Origin: CAZBBC01 sp964489835
GTDB lineage: Bacteria > Calditrichota > Calditrichia > JAJRVZ01
Length of the DNA: 5,395 nt
Assembly: GCA_964489835.1 (NCBI GenBank)
Contig: CAZBBC010000218.1
Span: forward strand, 1-5,395
Direction of reading: 5' to 3'
Shown here piece by piece: positions 1 through 5,345 of the stretch. Each line of letters starts with the position of its first letter. Within the stretch, counting starts at the first letter, position 1. The translations under genes were made by a program, and so were the position numbers. The notes beneath the pieces are model-generated. The model was given only the letters and a program-made list of their open reading frames with translations. It was not told where the DNA came from and did not search any database.

Positions 1-17
1 CTCTTTCCAAGAGAGGG
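1..17. repeat. Partial palindromic repeat cut by the window edge
   Basis: CTCTT (1-5) and AAGAG (9-13) form a short stem with loop TCC, followed by AGGGATTTAGGGTGAG. This looks like the right part of a longer CCCTCTC...GAGAGGG palindrome of the kind that is dispersed in many environmental bacterial genomes. The family assignment is from memory, and the left part lies outside the window. Confidence 0.4.
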
Positions 18-162
18 ATTTAGGGTGAGTTCTTTAAATCAAGTCTCTATGTTTAATTAATCTTTAAACCACTTAATATTCTTGTGTTAATTTCTAATGA
101 TTAAAGTATTTAACCGGACACTAATGATTTTTCATAACTAATTAATCATAAAATATTTCACT

Positions 163-246
163 TTTAACGCAGAGTTCGCAGAGTTCGCAAAAATTTTTTA
201 TTTAATGGTAAGCTTCCTCTGCGTTCTTTGCGGTCTCTGCGTTAAA
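163..246. repeat. CGCAGAG inverted-repeat mosaic (dispersed repeat)
   Basis: The outer arms are a perfect 12-bp inverted repeat, TTTAACGCAGAG (163-174) and CTCTGCGTTAAA (235-246). Each arm is built of three 9-nt units of CGCAGAG/CGCAAAG type. The left side has GCAGAGTTC twice in tandem (169-177 and 178-186) followed by CGCAAA. The right side, read in reverse complement, gives ACGCAGAG, CGCAAAG and CGCAGAG. The middle is AT-rich (190-215). The structure is therefore both a palindrome and a set of short tandem repeats. Similar CTCTGCG-type elements are, from memory, dispersed in many environmental genomes and are often mis-annotated as short proteins rich in LCVLC. Confidence 0.75.
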
Positions 247-344
247 TCACATTTTCCTGTGTCTAATTTTCTATCCAGTGAAATGGGATGTTCTATGCCA
301 CATGACGGACGAACAAAAGAATCTCAGAGGATTAACCTCATAAA

Positions 345-396
345 AGATTGCTTCGTCAATTACCTCGCTTCGCTTCGTAATTTTCCTCGCAATGAC
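345..396. repeat. ATTGC...GCAATGAC palindromic repeat downstream of tkt
   Basis: An outer inverted repeat, ATTGC (347-351) and GCAAT (389-393), encloses an inner one, AATTAC (358-363) and GTAATT (377-382). The loop between them is CTCGCTTCGCTTC. Read on the minus strand, this is GTCATTGCGAGG...GAAGCGAAGCGAGG...GACGAAGCAATC, the pattern of a widespread dispersed repeat (family recalled from memory). It lies about 45 bp past the tkt stop. The tkt transcript would read through it and then meet CTTTTAT, so it may act as a weak terminator or 3' end stabiliser, though this is unproven. Confidence 0.65.
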
Positions 397-440
397 GCTC
401 AAAATGATATATCGCGGAAACCTTACGATTAAAATTGTCA

Positions 441-2453
441 CTATTCTTCAAGCGGTAGTCGTTCTTTTATTTTCTGAATAATATTTTCACCGGTAAAACC
501 AAAATGTTTCTGCATCACTGGTGCCGGGGCAGAGGCGCCATAGGAGTCCAGTCCTATAATCAAGCCATCCGAACCAACAAATCGTTGCCAGCCAAGTCCG
601 ATACCTGCTTCCACGCTTACTTTCAGATCAACCTTATTGGACAGGATCATTTTCTTATAATTATCTTCCTGTTTCTCGAAAAGCTCCCAACTCGGCACAG
701 CAATGACACGAACCCTCAACCCCTCTCTTTCAAGTTCCCGCGCTGCCTCAACGGATGGATGAATCTCAGAGCCGGTCGTAAAAATTTCAACATCCACATA
801 AACATTTGGTTCGCCATATAAAACATAGGCCCCATGGCGGAGACCAGCCCGGGCACGTTCCGCTGTCAGATCACTTACCGTGGATTCTACCGGCTGACGG
901 GTGAAACAGAGGGCGACCGGTCCGTCTTCAATCATTAAAGCCGCCACCCAGGCCGCGATCGCTTCATTTTCATCCCCCGGACGAATGAGTGTAAGATTAG
1001 GGATCAGACGCAGGGACATCAAATGTTCCACCGGTTGATGGGTAGGACCATCCCATCCGACCATAATTGAATCATGCGAATAGATAAAAATAATCCGCTG
1101 GCGCATTAAAGCGGCCATGCGCACGGCATTGCGCATATAGTCTGAAAAAACAAGGAAAGTCCCAACTACCGGCTGTAACATACCATGCAGCTGCATTCCG
1201 GTTGCACAGGCAGCCATCGAAAACTCCCGGACACCAAATTTGATCTGCTGATGCGTCCAGTCTACTTTTCTATTGATATCGTCCTTCAAAATCCAGGTAA
1301 AATCGCAACTGGCAACATCTGCCGATCCGGTCACTATAAAGGGAAGTAGATTTGTGATTACCTGAATTAAAACTTCGTTGTATCTCCGGGTCGGTAAATT
1401 GGGTTCAATTTTTAAACTCCATAACATTTCCTCAAAATCATCCGGTAATTTTTTGTGCAGAAATATTTCCCACTGCCTCTTTTTATCCGGATCTTTACCG
1501 ATAAGTTCTTCCTGCAATTGATTCCATTCTTTTTCAATAGCGGCCCAGCGGGGTAGCAAATCATGGAAATATTGCCGAATATCATCCGGCACATAAAAAA
1601 GTTCATCTTCCGGCCAGCCGATTTCCTTTTTAAACAGTGACATTTCCTCCGGACCCAGAAAAGTACCGTGACTGATAACTTTTCCCTGCCTGTTAGGACA
1701 ATGTTTCCCGATGATTGTTCTGGCGATAATCAGTGTTGGTCGTTCCGATTCAGATCCGGCGATGGAAAATGCATTCTCCAGTTCCGCGAAATCATGCCCG
1801 TCGATAGTGATGACATTAAAACCATACGATTCATAACGTTTGGCCGTATTTTCAGTCATACAATCAGCGGTCGGACCATCAAGACATATATCATTAGAAT
1901 CATAAATTAACACCAGATTATCCAAACCAAGCGTTCCGGCCAGACTTCCTGCTTCCGAACTAATCCCTTCCATCATACAACCATCCCCGGCCAGAATCCA
2001 GATTTTGGCACTGAAGAGATCCTCACCGAAGCGGGCCGCCAGCAGTTTTTGAGCCATGGCCATACCGGTACCAACGGCCACACCCTGCCCTAACGGACCT
2101 GTCGTCGTTTCCACGCCGGCTGTTTCCCCAACTTCCGGATGACCGGGTGTTAAAGAATAAAGTTGGCGGAAACTTTTAATATCTTTTATACTGAGATCAT
2201 AACCGCAAAGGTGAAGCAATGAATACAGTAACATCGATCCATGACCAGCAGAAAGAACAAAGCGGTCCCGTCCCATCCAGTGCGGATTTTTTGGATTATG
2301 CCGCAGTACCCTGGTAAATAGATAGGTACCGATTTCGGCAGCTCCCAGAGGCAAACCGGGGTGGCCGGACTGTTGTCTTTCGATGGCATCAGCGGATAGA
2401 GCCCGTACTGTATGAGCAATCTTTTGCAGTATCTCTTGTTCCGTATGATTCAT
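441..2453 (-). CDS. tkt: Transketolase
   Basis: This is a full-length 670-residue transketolase, close to the 663 residues of Escherichia coli TktA. It is a cytosolic ThDP- and metal-dependent enzyme that moves a two-carbon ketol unit between sugar phosphates in the non-oxidative pentose phosphate pathway. The ThDP-binding domain (about 1-330) has SGHPG (His31), GHGSM (His71), TPGHPEVG (His105), the ThDP motif GDG (156-158) to Asn187, and SHG (His262). The pyrimidine domain (about 350-525) has TRR (Arg356), GSAD (Asp379), FGVREF with the catalytic Glu410, HDS (His460), DGPTHQP (Asp468, His472) and TRQ (Arg519). A C-terminal domain follows, including TGSE and VEAGI. Two positions are odd: Cys383 where TktA has phosphate-binding Ser385, and Trp467 in the usual GEDGPTHQ. 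The ATG at 2453 was chosen because AGGA lies 8 nt upstream. A longer frame begins with TTG at 2504 inside a repeat and adds 17 unrelated residues. No pentose-pathway neighbour is visible. Confidence 0.97.
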   Translation of the reverse strand: MNHTEQEILQKIAHTVRALSADAIERQQSGHPGLPLGAAEIGTYLFTRVLRHNPKNPHWMGRDRFVLSAGHGSMLLYSLLHLCGYDLSIKDIKSFRQLYSLTPGHPEVGETAGVETTTGPLGQGVAVGTGMAMAQKLLAARFGEDLFSAKIWILAGDGCMMEGISSEAGSLAGTLGLDNLVLIYDSNDICLDGPTADCMTENTAKRYESYGFNVITIDGHDFAELENAFSIAGSESERPTLIIARTIIGKHCPNRQGKVISHGTFLGPEEMSLFKKEIGWPEDELFYVPDDIRQYFHDLLPRWAAIEKEWNQLQEELIGKDPDKKRQWEIFLHKKLPDDFEEMLWSLKIEPNLPTRRYNEVLIQVITNLLPFIVTGSADVASCDFTWILKDDINRKVDWTHQQIKFGVREFSMAACATGMQLHGMLQPVVGTFLVFSDYMRNAVRMAALMRQRIIFIYSHDSIMVGWDGPTHQPVEHLMSLRLIPNLTLIRPGDENEAIAAWVAALMIEDGPVALCFTRQPVESTVSDLTAERARAGLRHGAYVLYGEPNVYVDVEIFTTGSEIHPSVEAARELEREGLRVRVIAVPSWELFEKQEDNYKKMILSNKVDLKVSVEAGIGLGWQRFVGSDGLIIGLDSYGASAPAPVMQKHFGFTGENIIQKIKERLPLEE

Positions 2454-2461
2454 TTTTTTAA

Positions 2462-2465
2462 TCCT
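2462..2465 (-). promoter_or_regulatory. Ribosome binding site of tkt
   Basis: The minus strand reads AGGATTAAAAAAATG, placing AGGA 8 nt before the ATG at 2453. The alternative TTG at 2504 is preceded by CGTGGAATTCG, which has no comparable purine box at a suitable distance. This decides the start. Confidence 0.7.
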
Positions 2466-2502
2466 ATATGATATGCAATGATTTATGTTGAAAAATCTAA
2501 TC

Positions 2503-2565
2503 AACGAATTCCACGAATTTAAAATCCTATTTTAGGATTCGAAAAAATGAGTGAAATCCATGGAT
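2503..2565. repeat. ATTCGTGG-type repeat with central hairpin upstream of tkt
   Basis: On the minus strand, two degenerate copies in the same orientation, ATCCATGGATTTCACT (2565-2550) and ATTCGTGGAATTCGTT (2518-2503), agree at 11 of 16 positions. They flank a perfect 7-bp hairpin, AATCCTA (2523-2529) and TAGGATT (2533-2539). The right copy includes the 10-bp palindrome ATCCATGGAT (2556-2565). The element sits 50-112 bp before the tkt ATG, so it lies in the promoter or 5' leader region. Confidence 0.45.
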
Positions 2566-2637
2566 AAAATATTTGCAAAAAAACTAACTATTGGTTGTTA
2601 ATAGCATAATTATATTTATCAATGAGTAGTCATTAAA

Positions 2638-2699
2638 ATACAACGACCATTATTTACTATTTTTTTACAATGGTTGTATATTTAGACGAGATATCTAAA
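2638..2699. repeat. Two adjacent inverted repeats
   Basis: ATACAACGACCATT (2638-2651) faces AATGGTTGTAT (2669-2679). The arms match over 11 bp once a 3-nt insertion in the left arm is allowed. Immediately after, TTTAGA (2681-2686) faces TCTAAA (2694-2699) across a 7-nt loop. They could be cruciform-forming repeat remnants or hairpins in a tkt leader. No family is recognised. Confidence 0.45.
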
Positions 2700-2829
2700 C
2701 ATAAAACTAATGCTTAAAAATGTCAATAACATTTTAATAAACGGTAAATCCGATTATGAGTGTAAGATATAAAAAATTTGATTCAATTAATGATTATAAA
2801 AATCATCCCTAAACCATTTGAAAATCCAA

Positions 2830-2930
2830 GTCCCGTTAGGGACAAAATATTTATAGCCATTATATAATCTAATTTTCTAAAGTCCCACTAGGGACGAAAT
2901 ATTTTAATCATGGCAAATACCTGCACACAA
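2830..2930 (+). repeat. Dimeric GTCCC/GGGAC palindrome element, unit 1
   Basis: The first palindrome, GTCCCGTTAGGGAC (2830-2843), is followed by AAAATATTTATAGC and an AT-rich spacer 38 nt long in total. The second palindrome is GTCCCACTAGGGAC (2882-2895), followed by GAAATATTTTAATCATGG. Each palindrome has a perfect 5-bp stem and a 4-nt loop. The spacer matches that of unit 3 at 33 of 38 positions, and CATGG occurs 14 nt after the second palindrome in both units. The right boundary is approximate because similarity fades. It is a REP/BIME-like dispersed element of unknown mobility. Confidence 0.85.
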
Positions 2931-2999
2931 TTATATATCCATTCGTATTTGCAGTTGAAGATCGATATTTCTTATTAAATCATACTGGAAAGATGAGTA

Positions 3000-3079
3000 G
3001 ATTAAATATTACGTCCCTGACGGGACTAGGCTTTTCATAAGGTTTGATTTTGGTATACATATGATGTCCCTAACGGGAC
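3000..3079 (-). repeat. Dimeric GTCCC/GGGAC palindrome element, unit 2 (inverted)
   Basis: Read on the minus strand, the first palindrome is GTCCCGTTAGGGAC (3079-3066). A 39-nt spacer follows, then the second palindrome GTCCCGTCAGGGAC (3026-3013) and GTAATATTTAATC. The order, spacing and trailing AATATTTAATC-like sequence match units 1 and 3, which sets the orientation. The 39-nt spacer itself has diverged and lacks AAAATATTTATAGC. This copy lies between the two plus-oriented units. Confidence 0.75.
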
Positions 3080-3129
3080 AAAAAAGTGTACACTTTGTGT
3101 TTAATAATAAAAATTGTCAATATAATCAG

Positions 3130-3161
3130 CGCTAACGAAATAACACCTAGAAGTGTTAGCG
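3130..3161. repeat. Inverted repeat with two alternative stems
   Basis: CGCTAAC (3130-3136) is complementary to GTTAGCG (3155-3161). A competing inner stem pairs AACAC (3142-3146) with GTGTT (3153-3157). The two stems share bases 3155-3157, so they are mutually exclusive in their full forms. No U-tract follows on either strand, which argues against a simple intrinsic terminator. Confidence 0.45.
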
Positions 3162-3211
3162 TATTAAAGTAGAAGCATAGGATTGATAAAATAAAACATA
3201 GACTAAATGGT

Positions 3212-3234
3212 GACAATTGCACAATACAATTGTC
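3212..3234. repeat. 8-bp inverted repeat overlapping palindrome unit 3
   Basis: GACAATTG (3212-3219) and CAATTGTC (3227-3234) form a perfect 8-bp inverted repeat with loop CACAATA. Its right arm shares GTC with the first palindrome of unit 3, so the two dyads cannot be fully paired together. The corresponding left flank of unit 1 has no such arm. Confidence 0.45.
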
Positions 3235-3330
3235 CCGTTAGGGACAAAATATTTATAGCGATCATATAATCAAGTATTCTAAAGTCCCTGTGGGGACGAA
3301 ATAGTAAAAGCATGGAATTGTTGCATAGAA
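3232..3330 (+). repeat. Dimeric GTCCC/GGGAC palindrome element, unit 3
   Basis: The first palindrome, GTCCCGTTAGGGAC (3232-3245), is followed by the same AAAATATTTATAGC as unit 1. After a 38-nt spacer comes the second palindrome, GTCCCTGTGGGGAC (3284-3297), then GAAATAGTAAAAGCATGG. The start-to-start distance of 52 nt equals that of unit 1, while the loop of the second palindrome differs (TGTG against ACTA). The unit ends about 60 bp before the end of the beta-helix gene. Confidence 0.85.
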
Positions 3331-3359
3331 CTGAATTTCAGAAATGGACAAATTTTTAT

Positions 3360-3388
3360 AAAAAAATACTCCCGCGAAGCGGCTCAGT
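3360..3388 (-). terminator. Probable intrinsic terminator of the beta-helix gene
   Basis: Four bases past the TAG stop, the minus strand forms CCGC-TTC-GCGG (3382-3372). ACT/AGT pairing extends it below a small internal loop, and a run of seven T residues (3366-3360) follows after one base. The stem is short but GC-rich in an otherwise AT-rich spacer, and its place right after the stop fits an intrinsic terminator. Confidence 0.55.
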
Positions 3389-3392
3389 CTTA

Positions 3393-5087
3393 CTAATCAA
3401 TGGAATACGTTGGTAGAATTTCAAACACCAGATCCTTTCTATCGGCACCCTGTAATTCTCCCCAAACGGTAATTGTCCTGTCATGTGATTCTATAATCAC
3501 ACCCCATCGTTCCCCGACCCTTAAAACCCTACCGGCAAGATTCCGATCATCGGGCAACAACGGTTCAATTTCAACCCGGGATTGAATACGAAGTGGATCA
3601 AAGCGAATCTCTTTAACTTTACCACTAATACCATCATCGATAAACTTTGGGGGACGATCAAAATTTTGAGTACCCTGACTGACATTCTGGTCATCAATAT
3701 TGTTCTTTTCAAAAAGCGGTGCCGGGCCGGCATTGTTCAATACTAAGAACGCACCCTTTTCATTTTCTCTGATGACATTACCCCGAACAATGGCCGGTTG
3801 CATATAAGAATAGAGATTGGAGTATGCCAGTCCTGCTGCGCCGGGGTTATGCATAATGATATTGTCTTCCAATTCCATATAGGAATCGACACTTCTCACC
3901 CCGCCGCCCGGATTATATATAATGATATTGTCTTTGAGCGTTGCCCGTCCCTCTTTACTCAGGCGTATTCCCCCGACACCCCCGCCACGGGTCCAATTCC
4001 CGGCAAATATGTTTTTTTCCAGGACAGGATGTCCCAGTTTCATTGTATAAAAACCGCCGCCATCATCATCACTGATATTTCCGAGTATCCAGTTACCTTT
4101 AATCAGTGGATATGAAAAATATTCGTTATATATTCCCCCGGCATCACTTCTTCCCTTGGCTATATTGTTTACAACAACATTATTGATAATATCCGGGCGG
4201 GCTTCATAGGCACAGGCAATAGCTCCACCGCTGCTGCTTCTTGTTCTGGACAAATCATTGACACCGGCAATGTTGCCGACAAAAACATTGTTTTCCAATC
4301 TGGCTCTGACACCACCAGTAATAATATTTCTTTCAACCGTTGTTTCCGGAGCACCGGGAATACGTACCCAGCCGTAAAAAACGATGCCTGCACCGTACCC
4401 GATAAATGTGCGATTACCATAAAATACATTATTGTAAATCTGGGGGACAGCATTGTACATACAGGCAATACCTCCACCATGTTGTCCCTCCTGATGAATA
4501 CGCTGATGATTAAAATTGGAAGGTTCAAGGACGGCATTATTAGTGATATAATTATTACTGATTAGCGGAGACGTATCATCACATAATATGCCACCGCCAT
4601 GCGACTTACTTAAACCATTGGCTACCGTAAATCCATCCAGCCGTGCATGGCTGGCCCCGACCACCACCCTGCGGGCCCCTTCACCATCAAGGATTGTACG
4701 ATTAGTATTAATATCTCTTTCCCAGGTTTCCGGATTAAATCCCCCATATAGATCAATATATTCTTTCATGAGTACGGTTCCCTGGTTATAGGTACCCGCG
4801 GCGATAAACAAGGCACAACACATGGGATCTGAGGCATTCGGAAATTTTGATAAAGCAAAGGTCACGGTCTGCCAGGGATTCTGTTTTGTACCCTTGCCGG
4901 TTTTATCAGAACCGGTGGTTACTGAAACATAAATTATCTTCTTATAAATATTTTGATCGATGGATTCGGTTTTGGGTCCGACAATGTCAACATTTAGTGT
5001 AGAATCTGATTGTATGCTCCAATTTCCTGCCCAAGTATTCGCTATCAGAATAATTGAAAAAAATATAACAGTTATCATCCCTCTCAT
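3393..5087 (-). CDS. Secreted right-handed parallel beta-helix repeat protein
   Basis: The 564-residue product starts with a signal peptide: MRGM, a hydrophobic core (residues 5-16) and likely cleavage after NTWA at residue 20. Residues 52-100 (IYVSVTTGSDKTGKG...NPWQTV...IAAGTY) match the typical N-terminal cap of DUF1565-like beta-helix proteins. About ten rungs follow (roughly 145-460), each with a GGG(I/A)-type turn and a P-x-I-x-x-N-x-(I/V)-x-x-N ladder. Glycine turns fall near residues 164, 204, 232, 287, 317, 343, 372, 394, 416 and 445. The last 85 residues or so form a separate beta-rich tail (GRVLRVGERWGVII, TITVWGEL). The fold is that of pectate lyases and related surface proteins, but no catalytic set can be assigned, so carbohydrate binding or degradation and a structural role are all possible. 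No T9SS-type sorting domain is recognisable at the C terminus. Export to the periplasm or cell exterior is inferred. ATG 5087 is preferred over the internal Met4, which has no properly spaced ribosome binding site. Confidence 0.9.
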   Translation of the reverse strand: MRGMITVIFFSIILIANTWAGNWSIQSDSTLNVDIVGPKTESIDQNIYKKIIYVSVTTGSDKTGKGTKQNPWQTVTFALSKFPNASDPMCCALFIAAGTYNQGTVLMKEYIDLYGGFNPETWERDINTNRTILDGEGARRVVVGASHARLDGFTVANGLSKSHGGGILCDDTSPLISNNYITNNAVLEPSNFNHQRIHQEGQHGGGIACMYNAVPQIYNNVFYGNRTFIGYGAGIVFYGWVRIPGAPETTVERNIITGGVRARLENNVFVGNIAGVNDLSRTRSSSGGAIACAYEARPDIINNVVVNNIAKGRSDAGGIYNEYFSYPLIKGNWILGNISDDDGGGFYTMKLGHPVLEKNIFAGNWTRGGGVGGIRLSKEGRATLKDNIIIYNPGGGVRSVDSYMELEDNIIMHNPGAAGLAYSNLYSYMQPAIVRGNVIRENEKGAFLVLNNAGPAPLFEKNNIDDQNVSQGTQNFDRPPKFIDDGISGKVKEIRFDPLRIQSRVEIEPLLPDDRNLAGRVLRVGERWGVIIESHDRTITVWGELQGADRKDLVFEILPTYSID

Positions 5088-5094
5088 TTTATCT

Positions 5095-5100
5095 ATCCTT
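5095..5100 (-). promoter_or_regulatory. Ribosome binding site of the beta-helix gene
   Basis: The minus strand reads AAGGATAGATAAAATG, placing AAGGAT 7 nt upstream of the ATG at 5087. The next in-frame ATG (5078) has GAGAGGG only one base away, too close to serve. This fixes the start and keeps the MRGM n-region of the signal peptide. Confidence 0.7.
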
Positions 5101-5163
5101 TATAATCTTTCCCTTAATATAATTAAATCATAAATTTTATATCTATCATATGGCGACAATTAA

Positions 5164-5195
5164 GTCTCCCCTTAAAAAAGGGGACTAAGGGGTTG
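5164..5195. repeat. CCCCTT...AAGGGG palindromic repeat
   Basis: CCCCTT (5168-5173) pairs with AAGGGG (5178-5183) across the loop AAAA. AGT (reading GTCT on the left, with a 2-nt bulge) and ACT (5184-5186) extend the stem. A second AAGGGG (5187-5192) can pair with the same CCCCTT, so two registers are possible. The arrangement AGTCTCCCCTT...AAGGGGACTAAGGGGTTGT resembles a widespread dispersed repeat recalled from memory. It lies about 80 bp upstream of the beta-helix start. Confidence 0.6.
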
Positions 5196-5345
5196 TGAAT
5201 TATTGATATTCGGCACCTTATAAACATATAATCATCAAGTTATGTGAATAATATATTCAAATTGCCCTTTGATCAAGGCTCAAACCGCGTCATTAACCAG
5301 TTACTCTAGGAAAAATAGATCATTTCAATGGAACTTCCTCTCTTT

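Larger units (their letters stand above)
1..440. other. Non-coding, repeat-bearing region downstream of tkt
   Basis: No convincing gene is present. The stretch is AT-rich and holds three palindromic repeats of different types, listed separately (window edge, 163-246 and 345-396). The AT-rich DNA between about 35 and 160 shows only weak dyads, for example ATGATTAA at 97-104 facing TTAATCAT at 142-149, which is unremarkable at this base composition. The open frame at 205-432 is rejected as a repeat artefact. No good U-tract terminator for tkt is seen directly after its stop. Confidence 0.8.
2454..3392. other. 939-bp AT-rich spacer filled with inverted repeats
   Basis: No coding sequence is supported. 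From left to right it holds the tkt leader, an ATTCGTGG-type repeat with a central hairpin (2503-2565), an imperfect inverted repeat and a small hairpin (2638-2699), and three dimeric palindrome elements (2830-2930, 3000-3079, 3232-3330). Two further inverted repeats lie at 3130-3161 and 3212-3234, and the beta-helix gene terminator candidate is at 3360-3388. The tkt promoter should lie in the left part, but I see no -35/-10 pair clear enough to call. Confidence 0.8.

Noticed and set aside
205..432. 75-residue reading frame on the plus strand (MVSFLCVLCGLCVK...)
   Set aside because: Its start lies inside the CGCAGAG inverted repeat, which itself encodes the LCVLCGLCVK stretch, and its end runs through a second palindromic repeat. 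No ribosome binding site or family resemblance is seen.
504..821. 105-residue plus-strand frame opposite tkt
   Set aside because: It is a shadow frame antisense to well-conserved transketolase coding sequence. The other short frames inside both genes are rejected for the same reason.
441..2453. 1-deoxyxylulose 5-phosphate synthase or dihydroxyacetone synthase instead of transketolase
   Set aside because: The collinear motifs (SGHPG, GHGSM, TPGHPEVG, GDGCMMEG, FGVREF, DGPTHQP, TRQ) and the 670-residue length match bacterial transketolase along the whole protein.
2454..2504. N-terminal extension of transketolase from TTG at 2504
   Set aside because: It adds 17 residues unrelated to transketolases, uses a TTG inside a dispersed repeat and lacks a ribosome binding site, whereas ATG 2453 has AGGA at 8 nt.
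2830..2850. Palindrome units as classical intrinsic terminators
   Set aside because: The 5-bp stems are followed by A-rich sequence on the plus strand and no U-tract on the minus strand, so they do not fit a rho-independent terminator.
2830..3297. CRISPR array
   Set aside because: The repeated unit is a 14-bp palindrome in mixed orientation, with conserved rather than unique spacers inside the pairs and large irregular gaps between pairs. No cas gene is present.
3798..4115. 105-residue plus-strand frame opposite the beta-helix gene
   Set aside because: It is antisense to the repetitive rungs. The regular Asn/Gly codon pattern on the minus strand explains its openness.
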